Source: Thermohalobaculum sp039187815
GTDB lineage: Bacteria > Pseudomonadota > Alphaproteobacteria > Rhodobacterales > Rhodobacteraceae
Direction of reading: 5' to 3'
Assembly (NCBI GenBank): GCA_039187815.1
Contig: JBCCZI010000005.1
Span: 1 to 64,000 of the forward strand
DNA length: 64,000 bases
Shown: in pieces, positions 39,146 to 46,759 of the stretch
Layout: each line of letters opens with the position of its first letter
Position numbering within the stretch: the first letter of the stretch is position 1
Position numbers and translations under genes: made by a program
The notes under the pieces: model-generated
Told to the model about the DNA's origin: nothing
Database searches by the model: none
What the model saw: the letters and a program-made list of their open reading frames with translations, nothing else

Positions 39146-40444
39146 TCAGGGCTGCCGCCGTTCCCAAGGCGGCCGCCAGGCCGGCCCCAGCGCTGCCCAG
39201 ATCGCAAGAGACACCAATATGGGGGAGACCATCTGGCGAAACCGAAAGGCGGTCCCGAGATTGTGGTAGGATACGAACCCGTAGACCGCTGCCCAGGCCA
39301 GCAGCGTCAGAACCGCCCAGATCAACACCGGCTCGATCAAAAAGGGCCGGGCCCCCCGTCGCCAGCAGCCATAGATCAGCATGCCGAGGATCGCTGCATT
39401 CTCGATCCCGGCCAACAGGCCGAAAGGGTTCATCACCTCGCCCGGCAGCGGCCGGAACAGCGCCGTGAAGATCCCGACGGGCAGAAAGGCGATCATTCCG
39501 CCGAGCGAGCCGAAACCGCTCTCGAGCGTTCGCGCCGAATTGCCCTGCGAGAACCCCGCTGCGATCTCGTTGGTGCGCATCAGCAGATCCTGCGAGGTCT
39601 CGATGCTGAACCGGTCGGCAAAAACCTGAACAGTCAGCAGGAACACTGGCACGACCAACAGGCCCATCGCCACCTTGGCCCAAGGTGGGCTGCGTGATGA
39701 GAGCCCAATCGCACCGACGAACGGCGCTAGGAAGATCATCAACAGCCACAGCCGAATGCTTCCGACGATGATCAGCCCGGTCCCGAGGGTGAGCAGGTAT
39801 CCCGGCCGCCGTCGCTCGAAATAGCCGACCGCGCCGATGCAGATCAGCCCGACACCCAAGGCGACCACAGGCTCCTTCCCCAGGATTGAGGTCCAGAACA
39901 GAATGCTGGGCGTCAGACCGAGCACATAGAGCATCACCTCGCTCTCCCGCCCCAGGGCGATCACCGCCGCGCGATAGGACAGATAGACCCCGATCAGCCC
40001 CAGTGCCGAGCTGATCACCTTGAGATAGGAATAGGACTCCGAGACAACCGCCATCAGCGCTGTCAGCGCAATGATATTCTCGGTCCCTTTGCCATAGGAG
40101 AAGAGTTCCCAAGGCTCGCTGAGCCGCACGCCCTCGCGAAAATAGGTCTGGGCATCGAGCGCGGCATAATAGCTCTCATAAAACAGCATCAGCCCCAATG
40201 TGACGGTACAGCGGATCAACCAGAGGGTGGTCAGGATCGCACTGTGGCGCGGCGGCAGCGGCAGGGCTTGCAGGAGCAGCAGGATCGCCAGGGCCGCGAT
40301 CAGGCCCGAGAGGAAGTCGCCCTCCATGTCGAGGATATGGAAGCCGTAAGCCGCATCCGAGGCGAACAGCCGGTAGAACAGCGCGATCGCCAAAGGCGCG
40401 ACCACCACCGCCAAAGCCGCAAAGCCCCGGTGAAATCCCAGCAT
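39146..40444 (-). CDS. Polytopic membrane protein of unknown function
   Basis: This 432-aa inner-membrane protein has roughly ten hydrophobic helices. The central part (SYLKVISSALGLIGVYLSYR, then LGLTPSILFWTSILGKEP) resembles EpsG- or ArnT-like glycan polymerase or glycosyltransferase scaffolds, but no diagnostic motif is certain. The start MLGFHRGF follows GGGAGACGG. It converges on the amidase-type gene with two bases between stop codons. It is divergent from the T6SS locus, so its promoter shares the gap with tssA. Confidence 0.6.
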   Translation of the reverse strand: MLGFHRGFAALAVVVAPLAIALFYRLFASDAAYGFHILDMEGDFLSGLIAALAILLLLQALPLPPRHSAILTTLWLIRCTVTLGLMLFYESYYAALDAQTYFREGVRLSEPWELFSYGKGTENIIALTALMAVVSESYSYLKVISSALGLIGVYLSYRAAVIALGRESEVMLYVLGLTPSILFWTSILGKEPVVALGVGLICIGAVGYFERRRPGYLLTLGTGLIIVGSIRLWLLMIFLAPFVGAIGLSSRSPPWAKVAMGLLVVPVFLLTVQVFADRFSIETSQDLLMRTNEIAAGFSQGNSARTLESGFGSLGGMIAFLPVGIFTALFRPLPGEVMNPFGLLAGIENAAILGMLIYGCWRRGARPFLIEPVLIWAVLTLLAWAAVYGFVSYHNLGTAFRFRQMVSPILVSLAIWAALGPAWRPPWERRQP

Positions 40445-40679
40445 GGGCGCCGTCTCCCGATGATGCCGGACCAAACCTGCCCGAGACTGCCAGCAAAGTG
40501 TTGCGAAACTGCCGAAATTCGGTCTGCGGCGCAATAAGCCATCCCCCGACCCTTGCACCTGCCCCTCACCATCCCCTATCTGGAGCGCAGATAGAGATGG
40601 AAACAATTGCTAGAGTGATTTTCTGGACCGGTTTGGGTTTTCCGCGTAGGGTCCGCGCGCACTTTCAAGGGGTACGGTT

Positions 40680-41795
40680 ATGGCGCTGGATTTGGAGGGT
40701 TTGCTCAAGAGCTTCGGGGACGATGCGCCCTGTGGCGACGACCTTGAGTACGACCCCGATTTCATCGCTCTCGAGCTCGCTGCAATGCCCAAAGAAGAGC
40801 AGCAGATGGGGGACTCGGTCATCGAGGCCGAGGAACCGGATTGGCGCGAAGTGCAGTCCGCTTCGATCAAGGTGATGGAGCGCAGCAAGGACATTCGTGC
40901 CTCGTCCCATTACGCGATCGCGGCCCTGAAAATTGAAGGGATCGGCGGCTTTCGCGATGCGCTCACCTACACGCGCCGCTGCCTCGAGACTTATTGGGAC
41001 ACGTGCCACCCTCTGCTGGACGCCGAGGACGACAATGATCCGACTGCCCGCGTGAACGCAGTGCGCGGCCTGGCCGGAGCGGATACGGTTTTGAAGGCGC
41101 TGAGGAACATGCCGTTGGCGGAGTCGCCGCGCATCGGGCGCTTTGGCCTGCGCGAGATCTTGATCATCAAGGGCGAAATGCAAGTGCCCGAGAAGGACCA
41201 GGTCGACAGCGGCGCGGTCGCGTCTGCCTTCCAGGACACCAAGCCCGAAAAGCTCAGCGCGGATCTCGAGGCTACCAAGGCCGCTCGGGCCGAGCTGAAG
41301 ACGATCGAGAAGATCTTCGACGACAAGACGCCGGGGATGGGCCCCGACATGTTGCCGCTGGCCAAGCTCCTGAAGCAGCTCGAGGACGGGTTGGTGGAAT
41401 ATGGCGGGCTCGATCAGGCCGCGCCCGAGGAGGCGGCGGCCGAGGGCGAAGCTGGCGAGGATGGCGAGGCCGAAGACGGGGCCGCTCCCGCTGCCGGTGC
41501 GCCGGCGCGTGCTGTGGCAACACGGGGTGTCGGCACGATCGACAGCCGCAAGGATGTGCTGACCGCGCTCGACCGGATCTGCGACTATTACGCCAAGAAC
41601 GAGCCCTCCTCGCCGGTGCCCTTGATCATCAAGCGTGCGCACCGCTTGGTGATGGCCGATTTCGAGGCGATCCTGGCCGATTTGGCACCAGGTGGACTGG
41701 AACAGCTGCGGGTGGTGTCCGGTACCAAAGAAGGGGATGCCGGCGGAGCTGCCGCCGGCAAGGCTGACGGCGGCAAAGGCCAGCAGCGTAAGTGA
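40680..41795 (+). CDS. tssA: T6SS component TssA
   Basis: This 371-aa protein is the cap/baseplate-associated TssA that primes sheath and tube growth. Its N-terminal ImpA_N domain (about residues 1-140) shows APCGDDLEYDPDFIALE, and TYTRRCLETYWDTCHPLLD is the other family hallmark. A Glu/Ala-rich low-complexity linker lies at about residues 240-275, before a C-terminal domain (PSSPVPLIIKRAHRLVMADF) like that of short TssA proteins. It opens the T6SS locus, 235 bases from the divergent membrane gene. Confidence 0.93.
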   Translation: MALDLEGLLKSFGDDAPCGDDLEYDPDFIALELAAMPKEEQQMGDSVIEAEEPDWREVQSASIKVMERSKDIRASSHYAIAALKIEGIGGFRDALTYTRRCLETYWDTCHPLLDAEDDNDPTARVNAVRGLAGADTVLKALRNMPLAESPRIGRFGLREILIIKGEMQVPEKDQVDSGAVASAFQDTKPEKLSADLEATKAARAELKTIEKIFDDKTPGMGPDMLPLAKLLKQLEDGLVEYGGLDQAAPEEAAAEGEAGEDGEAEDGAAPAAGAPARAVATRGVGTIDSRKDVLTALDRICDYYAKNEPSSPVPLIIKRAHRLVMADFEAILADLAPGGLEQLRVVSGTKEGDAGGAAAGKADGGKGQQRK

Positions 41796-41823
41796 TCGAG
41801 GGCGATGGGAATGCGGAACTCAC

Positions 41824-41853
41824 TTGACGATTCGCGACCCTCACGGGTTATGG
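41824..41853 (+). promoter_or_regulatory. Candidate sigma-70-type promoter before tssB
   Basis: TTGACG at 41824-41829 and TTATGG at 41848-41853 are 18 bases apart in the 90-base gap between tssA and tssB. The -10 match is modest, so a separate promoter for the sheath genes is only a possibility. Confidence 0.25.
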
Positions 41854-41885
41854 TACTCGTGGCGAAATTCGGGGAGATATGACCA

Positions 41886-42404
41886 ATGGGCGGTAGCAGC
41901 CAGAAATTCATCGGCCGGAATCGCGCGCCACGCGTTCAAATTGAGTATGATGTCGAGGTGTATGGGGCCGAGAAAAAGGTCCAGCTTCCCTTCATCATGG
42001 GGGTCATGGCCGACCTGAGTGGAAAGCCTGAGGAGGCTCTTCCGCCCGTGAGCGATCGCAAATTCTTGGAGATTGATGTCGACAACTTCGACAGCCGTAT
42101 GAAGTCCATGAAGCCGCGGGTCGCGTTTCCGGTGCCGAACACCCTGACGGGTGAGGGCAACATGATGGTCGATCTGACCTTCGAGAGCATGGACGACTTC
42201 TCGCCCGCCGCGATCGCGCGGAAGGTGGAGCCGCTGCGTAAGCTATTCGAGGCGCGCTCCCAGCTTGCGAACCTGATGACCTATATGGACGGCAAGGCGG
42301 GCGCCGAGGAGTTGATCTCCAAGGTTATGTCCGACCCAGCGCTGATGTCGGCGCTGGCCTCCGCGCCCAAGGCGGGCGCAGACGAAGAGCAGAAAGAGGA
42401 GTAA
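41886..42404 (+). CDS. tssB: T6SS contractile sheath small subunit TssB
   Basis: This 172-aa VipA/ImpB protein pairs with TssC to form the contractile sheath around the Hcp tube. Family signatures are FIGRNRAPRVQIEYDVE, PFIMGVMADLSGKP, FLEIDVDNFDSRMKSMKPRV and FESMDDFSPAAIARKVEPL. The C-terminal helix region and acidic end are normal. It lies three bases before tssC, as is usual. Confidence 0.97.
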   Translation: MGGSSQKFIGRNRAPRVQIEYDVEVYGAEKKVQLPFIMGVMADLSGKPEEALPPVSDRKFLEIDVDNFDSRMKSMKPRVAFPVPNTLTGEGNMMVDLTFESMDDFSPAAIARKVEPLRKLFEARSQLANLMTYMDGKAGAEELISKVMSDPALMSALASAPKAGADEEQKEE

Positions 42405-42407
42405 GGC

Positions 42408-43904
42408 ATGGTCGATACCGAAGCCCAGGCTGGTGCCGCAGCAGGCGAGACCTCCTTCGCCCCTGACGAACTTGGCCGGCTCCTCGAAAAGGAGTTTCGC
42501 CCAAAATCCGACAACGCGCGCGACGCGGTCGAGCAGGCGGTCAAGACGCTGGCCGAGCATGCGCTCGAGAACGCGGCCCTCGTCTCGAATGACGCGCTGG
42601 TTACCATCGAGTCGATCATCTCGCTGCTCGACAAAAAGCTGAGCGAGCAGATCAACGAGATCCTTCACCATGCCGACTTCCAGAAGCTCGAGAGCTCCTG
42701 GCGCGGTCTCCACTATCTCATCAACAATACCGAAACCGATGAGATGCTGAAGATCCGGGTGATGAACATCTCCAAGAAGGACCTCGGCAAGACGCTCAAG
42801 AAGTTCAAGGGAACCGCTTGGGATCAGTCGCCGATCTTCAAGAAGGTCTATGAGGAAGAGTACGGCCAGTTCGGTGGCGAGCCTTACGGCTGCCTGATCG
42901 GCGACTATTTCTTCGACCACAGCCCGCCGGATGTCGAGCTGCTGGGCGAGATGAGCAAGGTCGCCGCTGCCGCCCACGCGCCGTTCCTCTGCGCGCCGAA
43001 CCCGACGCTGTTCCAGATGGACAGCTGGCAGGAACTGGCAAACCCGCGCGATCTTACCAAAATCTTCCAGACGCCGGAGTATGCGCCATGGCGCTCGCTG
43101 CGCGACAGCGACGACAGCCGCTATATCGGCTTGGCGATGCCGCGCTTTCTCGGCCGCTATCCTTACGGAGCTAAGACGGACCCCGTTGAGGAGTTCGATT
43201 TTGAAGAGGACACTGACGGCGCGGATCACAGCAAGTATTCCTGGGTGAACGCGGCCTATGGCATGGCGGTGAACGTGAACCGCGCCTTCAAGCTCTATGG
43301 CTGGTGCACCCGGATCCGCGGCGTCGAGTCCGGCGGTGCGGTGCCCAACCTGCCGACGCACACATTCCCCACGGATGACGGTGGGGTCGACATGAAGTGC
43401 CCGACCGAGATCGCGATCTCGGACCGGCGCGAGGCGGAACTGGCCAAAAACGGTATGATGCCGCTGGTCCACCGCAAGAATTCGGATATGGCGGCCTTTA
43501 TCGGTGCTCAGTCGCTGCAGAAGCCCGTCGAATATGATGATCCCGACGCGACCGCCAACGCCAACTTGTCGGCGCGTCTCCCCTATCTTTTCGCAACCTG
43601 CCGCTTCGCTCACTATTTGAAGTGCATGGTCCGCGATAAGATCGGTTCGTTCAAAGAGCGGGCCGAGATGCAGCGCTGGCTCCAGAAATGGATCAACCAG
43701 TATGTTGACTTGAACTCTGAGTCCTCGCCCGAAGTGGTGAAGGCTCGCAAGCCGCTCGCGGCAGCTCAAGTTGTCGTCGAGGAGGTTGAAGGGAACCCAG
43801 GATATTACAGTTCAAAGTTTTTCCTTCGCCCCCACTACCAGCTCGAGGGCCTGAGCGTATCCCTTCGTCTGGTGTCTAAACTGCCCTCTGAAAAGGGTGG
43901 TTAA
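42408..43904 (+). CDS. tssC: T6SS contractile sheath large subunit TssC
   Basis: This 498-aa VipB/ImpC protein is the main sheath subunit. Conserved parts include ILHHADFQKLESSWRGLHYL, LIGDYFFDHSPPDVELL, YPYGAKTDPVEEFDFEED and the C-terminal handshake region with RWLQKWINQYVDLN. It is full length, in contrast to the sheath-fusion protein encoded downstream at 54.1-56.0 kb. It is followed by a hairpin and then the first hcp. Confidence 0.97.
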   Translation: MVDTEAQAGAAAGETSFAPDELGRLLEKEFRPKSDNARDAVEQAVKTLAEHALENAALVSNDALVTIESIISLLDKKLSEQINEILHHADFQKLESSWRGLHYLINNTETDEMLKIRVMNISKKDLGKTLKKFKGTAWDQSPIFKKVYEEEYGQFGGEPYGCLIGDYFFDHSPPDVELLGEMSKVAAAAHAPFLCAPNPTLFQMDSWQELANPRDLTKIFQTPEYAPWRSLRDSDDSRYIGLAMPRFLGRYPYGAKTDPVEEFDFEEDTDGADHSKYSWVNAAYGMAVNVNRAFKLYGWCTRIRGVESGGAVPNLPTHTFPTDDGGVDMKCPTEIAISDRREAELAKNGMMPLVHRKNSDMAAFIGAQSLQKPVEYDDPDATANANLSARLPYLFATCRFAHYLKCMVRDKIGSFKERAEMQRWLQKWINQYVDLNSESSPEVVKARKPLAAAQVVVEEVEGNPGYYSSKFFLRPHYQLEGLSVSLRLVSKLPSEKGG

Positions 43905-43933
43905 AGAGGGTCAGGCGGCGATGTCCGTCGTCT

Positions 43934-43962
43934 GATATATTTTCGCCGATTTTCGGCATATC
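43934..43962 (+). promoter_or_regulatory. Hairpin in the hcp1 leader
   Basis: GATAT at 43934-43938 and GCCGA at 43945-43949 pair with TCGGC at 43953-43957 and ATATC at 43958-43962, leaving a TTT loop and a 6-base bulge. The hairpin lies just upstream of the AGAGGAG ribosome-binding site of hcp1. It could stabilise or process the mRNA to raise Hcp output. Confidence 0.35.
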
Positions 43963-43979
43963 TAGAGGAGTGAGCCACC

Positions 43980-44501
43980 ATGGCCGACGCTGAACCGCAA
44001 GATGCCCTGATGTATTTCTCGGGGACGAATTCTGAGCACATTGTTGGTGAGAGCCAAGATCACCAACTGTCCGACAACAATGCCTTCGAACTGACCGAGT
44101 TCACCATTAAGGGTGAGAACTCGACCAATGTCGGCTCGTCGACCACGGGCGCCGGTGGCGCTGGCAAGGTGAAGTTCGACCGTCTCAACCTGAAGAAGTA
44201 CACCGACAGCGCGTCGGCTGGCTTCTACAAAGCGCTGATCGAGGGTCTGCACATCCAGGAAGGTCACATCCGTCTCCGTCGCAACGGCATGGAGTACATG
44301 AAGTTCGACTTCCTGATGTGCATCGTGGCCGAGATCGAGACCAGCCAGTCGGGAGAGGACGAGGCCGAGGATTCGATCGTGTGCGACTACGGCGCGATCA
44401 AAGTGACCTACACTCAGCAGGACTCCGCCAGTGGCGAAGAGGGTGCCGAGCAGGGCCACGAGTTCAGCCGCGTCACCAACAACGCCGCCTACGAGATCTG
44501 A
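43980..44501 (+). CDS. hcp: T6SS tube protein Hcp, first copy
   Basis: This 173-aa Hcp-family protein forms the hexameric rings of the secreted tube. Evidence includes NAFELTEFTIKGENSTNVG and AGKVKFDRLNLKKYTDSASA, then RRNGMEYMKFDFLMCIVAEI, and CDYGAIKVTY near the C-terminus. AGAGGAG precedes the start. The length is normal for Hcp. It is flanked by an upstream hairpin and a downstream terminator-like hairpin, which suggests separate control from the sheath genes. Confidence 0.94.
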   Translation: MADAEPQDALMYFSGTNSEHIVGESQDHQLSDNNAFELTEFTIKGENSTNVGSSTTGAGGAGKVKFDRLNLKKYTDSASAGFYKALIEGLHIQEGHIRLRRNGMEYMKFDFLMCIVAEIETSQSGEDEAEDSIVCDYGAIKVTYTQQDSASGEEGAEQGHEFSRVTNNAAYEI

Positions 44502-44558
44502 TCTCGGCGCCGGCCCGGCCGTGCGGGGTGCCCCTGCATCCCGAACGGCAGCACTATG

Positions 44559-44592
44559 GACGGGCGCGTTCAGCGCCCGTCTTCTCCGTTTT
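44559..44592 (+). terminator. Terminator-like hairpin after hcp1
   Basis: GACGGGCGC at 44559-44567 pairs perfectly with GCGCCCGTC at 44573-44581 across the loop GTTCA, followed by the T-rich stretch TTCTCCGTTTT. This resembles a rho-independent terminator or attenuator between the two hcp genes. Confidence 0.5.
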
Positions 44593-44694
44593 GCCCGGGC
44601 GGGTCTGCTCCGGCCCCGAACGTGTTGTCGTCTTGGGTGCTAGATCTCTGCGGGCGGTTAAAAATTTTGCACCCAAGTTGGAGGGTTCTCTGTC

Positions 44695-45258
44695 ATGGCA
44701 ACCGAAGCCGAAGACGCCTTCATGTATTTCGACCTCACGGCTGGTGTCCGGATCGAAGGCGAAGCGCGGGATGAGCGCACGACCTTCACCGGCGAAGAGA
44801 CCATGTGGCAGCGCTACGCTTTTCAGATTCAAAGCGTTGGCTATTCGGTGACCAACAAGACGAACATCGGTAAGGCCGCGGGCACCGACACGGGCTCGGG
44901 CGGAGGCGGGGAGAACACCGATGCCGGTAAGGTCACCTTTGAAAAAGTGGTAATTAAAAAGATGTGCGACCAGTCGACGCCAAACCTCATGCTGGCCTGC
45001 GCCAAGGGTGAGAAGTTCAAATGGGCGAAGATTGAGCTCCGTCGGAATTACAAAACCTACATGATTATCACGCTCGAAGACTGCATCATCTCCAAGGCCG
45101 GCGTGGAGCAATCGGGAGACGAAGAAGCCACTGACACCATTGAAATCGATTATGCGCGGATCGTCGTCGAATATAGCTCGCAAGGTGAGGATGGCGATTT
45201 CTGGATCTCGCATCGCGCCGGTTGGGATCGCGAGATCGGCAAATACTACGACATCTGA
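44695..45258 (+). CDS. hcp: T6SS tube protein Hcp, second divergent copy
   Basis: This 187-aa protein is a second Hcp-family member. It starts MATEAEDAFMYFDLTAG and carries TMWQRYAFQIQSVGYSVTNK, GKVTFEKVVIKKMCDQSTPN, and IEIDYARIVVEYSSQ near the end, aligning with the first copy. It differs strongly outside these core strands and has extended loops plus a C-terminal WISHRAGWDREIGKYYDI segment. The 193-base gap before it and AT-rich TTAAAAATTTT stretch upstream may hold its own promoter. Confidence 0.88.
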   Translation: MATEAEDAFMYFDLTAGVRIEGEARDERTTFTGEETMWQRYAFQIQSVGYSVTNKTNIGKAAGTDTGSGGGGENTDAGKVTFEKVVIKKMCDQSTPNLMLACAKGEKFKWAKIELRRNYKTYMIITLEDCIISKAGVEQSGDEEATDTIEIDYARIVVEYSSQGEDGDFWISHRAGWDREIGKYYDI

Positions 45259-45263
45259 GGGGG

Positions 45264-45285
45264 CCGGGCCGCGCGGTCGGCCCGG
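45264..45285 (+). terminator. GC-rich hairpin after hcp2
   Basis: CCGGGCCG at 45264-45271 pairs perfectly with CGGCCCGG at 45278-45285 with a 6-base loop. No T-run follows, so it may be a weak terminator or a 3'-end stabiliser. Confidence 0.35.
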
Positions 45286-45378
45286 TACCGTCCAGAACGA
45301 GCTTGGAAGTCGGCGGGCGCCGCTGCTAGGCTTGCGATACGAACCAAGAACAACAATTCGTGCAAGACTGAGGGGCCC

Positions 45379-46257
45379 ATGACCGCAATCGATCTCATCC
45401 GTTCCGGGGACATAGCGGGCGCGTTGGCGGCCTTGCAGGACGAGGTTCGCAAGGACCCCTCGGATGCCAAGCACCGGATCTTCCTGTTCCAGCTGCTGAG
45501 TGTGAAGGGCGATTGGAACCGCGCTGTCACGCAACTCAGCCTGTGCGGGAAGATGGACGAGACCGCGCTGCCCATGGCGCAGACTTATCGCGAGGCGATC
45601 GGCTGCGAGCTGATCCGCGAGCGCGTGTTCAAGGGCGAGACCGCTCCTCTGCTGTTCGGCGAGCCGCAGGAGTGGATCGCTCTGCTGATCCAAGCCATTG
45701 GGGTCTTTGGCCAAGGGGATCTTGCGGCGGCGGCCAAGATTCGCGCTGAGGCCTTCGACAGCGCGCCGACGACATCCGGGAAGATCAACGACACGGCCTT
45801 TGACTGGATCGCCGATGCGGATATGCGCCTTGGCCCGGTGCTCGAACTGGTCATGAACGGCAGCTATTACTGGGCGCCGTTCAATTGTATTGCCAAGCTC
45901 GAGATGGAGGAGCCGACGGATCTGCGCGACCGGGTCTGGACCCCGGCCATGGTCACCTGGGCCAATGGCGGGCAGGTGCCCGTGCTGATCCCGACCCGCT
46001 ATCCCGGCGATCTCGAGAGCTGGAGCGATGCGCACCGCCTCTCGCGCGCCACCGATTGGGTCGATGCGGGTGAGGAGACCTTTATCGGAACCGGCCAGCG
46101 TATCTTTGCGACAGATGTGGACGACTACCCGATCATGGACATCCGCACGATTGAGCTGGATGTGGAGGCGCCCGAGCCCTCAGAGCCCGCCGAGCCCTCA
46201 GAGCCCGCCAAGGACAGCGACACCTCCGAGGCGGCCGCGGGATCGGGCGATGGTTGA
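45379..46257 (+). CDS. tagJ: T6SS accessory protein TagJ (ImpE family)
   Basis: This 292-aa protein matches the TagJ/ImpE family, which binds TssB and modulates sheath disassembly by ClpV in some systems. It shows an N-terminal TPR-like helical part (ALAALQDEVRKDPSDAKHRI, FLFQLLSVKGDWNRA) and the C-terminal ImpE core (NGSYYWAPFNCIAKLEMEEP, VWTPAMVTWANGGQVPVLIP). A 35-residue acidic Glu/Pro/Ser repeat tail follows, longer than in most relatives. It overlaps tssE by eight bases. Confidence 0.92.
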   Translation: MTAIDLIRSGDIAGALAALQDEVRKDPSDAKHRIFLFQLLSVKGDWNRAVTQLSLCGKMDETALPMAQTYREAIGCELIRERVFKGETAPLLFGEPQEWIALLIQAIGVFGQGDLAAAAKIRAEAFDSAPTTSGKINDTAFDWIADADMRLGPVLELVMNGSYYWAPFNCIAKLEMEEPTDLRDRVWTPAMVTWANGGQVPVLIPTRYPGDLESWSDAHRLSRATDWVDAGEETFIGTGQRIFATDVDDYPIMDIRTIELDVEAPEPSEPAEPSEPAKDSDTSEAAAGSGDG

Positions 46258-46747
46258 CAAACTCGTCTCGGAACGGCTGCAACCCTCGCTGCTGGACCGG
46301 CTGACCGACCAGAAACCAGAGAGCCCGGAGGAAAGCCGGGACGAGCGTGTCATCGACATGCGCCGCTTGCGGGCCATCGTGCTGCGCGACCTCACCTGGC
46401 TGTTCAATACGACGAATTTCGCCTCCGTTCGCGATCTGAAGCTGATGCCGCAATCGGCGGCTTCGGTGATCAATTACGGCATTCCCGATGTGGCGGGGCA
46501 GCAGTCGGGGCAGAACTGGGCCTTTGGCTTGCAGCGCGCGTTGCGCGACGCCATCGAGCGGTTCGAGCCGCGCTTGATCCCAGGCACGGTCGAGATCCTG
46601 TTGGGCGAGCAGAATTATGGCCGCGACGCGGTCATAGTGCTCGAGATCCGCGGCGAGCTCTGGGCCCATCCGATGCCCATCGAGCTCTACATGCGCACCG
46701 AGCTCGATCTTGCCAATGGCGAGATCACCGTGCGCAACGAGACCTGA
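46250..46747 (+). CDS. tssE: T6SS baseplate protein TssE
   Basis: This 165-aa protein is a homologue of phage gp25, a baseplate wedge component that starts sheath assembly. The core motifs are SLLDRLTDQKP, LRAIVLRDLTWLFNT, SAASVINYGIPD and ELWAHPMPIELYMRTELDL. The start at MVDKLVSER overlaps the end of tagJ; upstream in-frame codons would read through tagJ in another frame and are rejected. It is followed by tssF after 12 bases. Confidence 0.94.
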   Translation: MVDKLVSERLQPSLLDRLTDQKPESPEESRDERVIDMRRLRAIVLRDLTWLFNTTNFASVRDLKLMPQSAASVINYGIPDVAGQQSGQNWAFGLQRALRDAIERFEPRLIPGTVEILLGEQNYGRDAVIVLEIRGELWAHPMPIELYMRTELDLANGEITVRNET

Positions 46748-46759
46748 GGCCGCCAGCTG

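Noticed and set aside
36843..40112. Very long open frame on the minus strand across the amidase-type gene
   Set aside because: It is antisense to a strongly recognisable 737-aa protein and partly overlaps the true minus-strand membrane gene in another frame. High GC keeps such frames open by chance.
40445..40679. Sigma-54 promoter before tssA
   Set aside because: No GG and GC dinucleotides at the required 10-base spacing within a proper -24/-12 context were seen.
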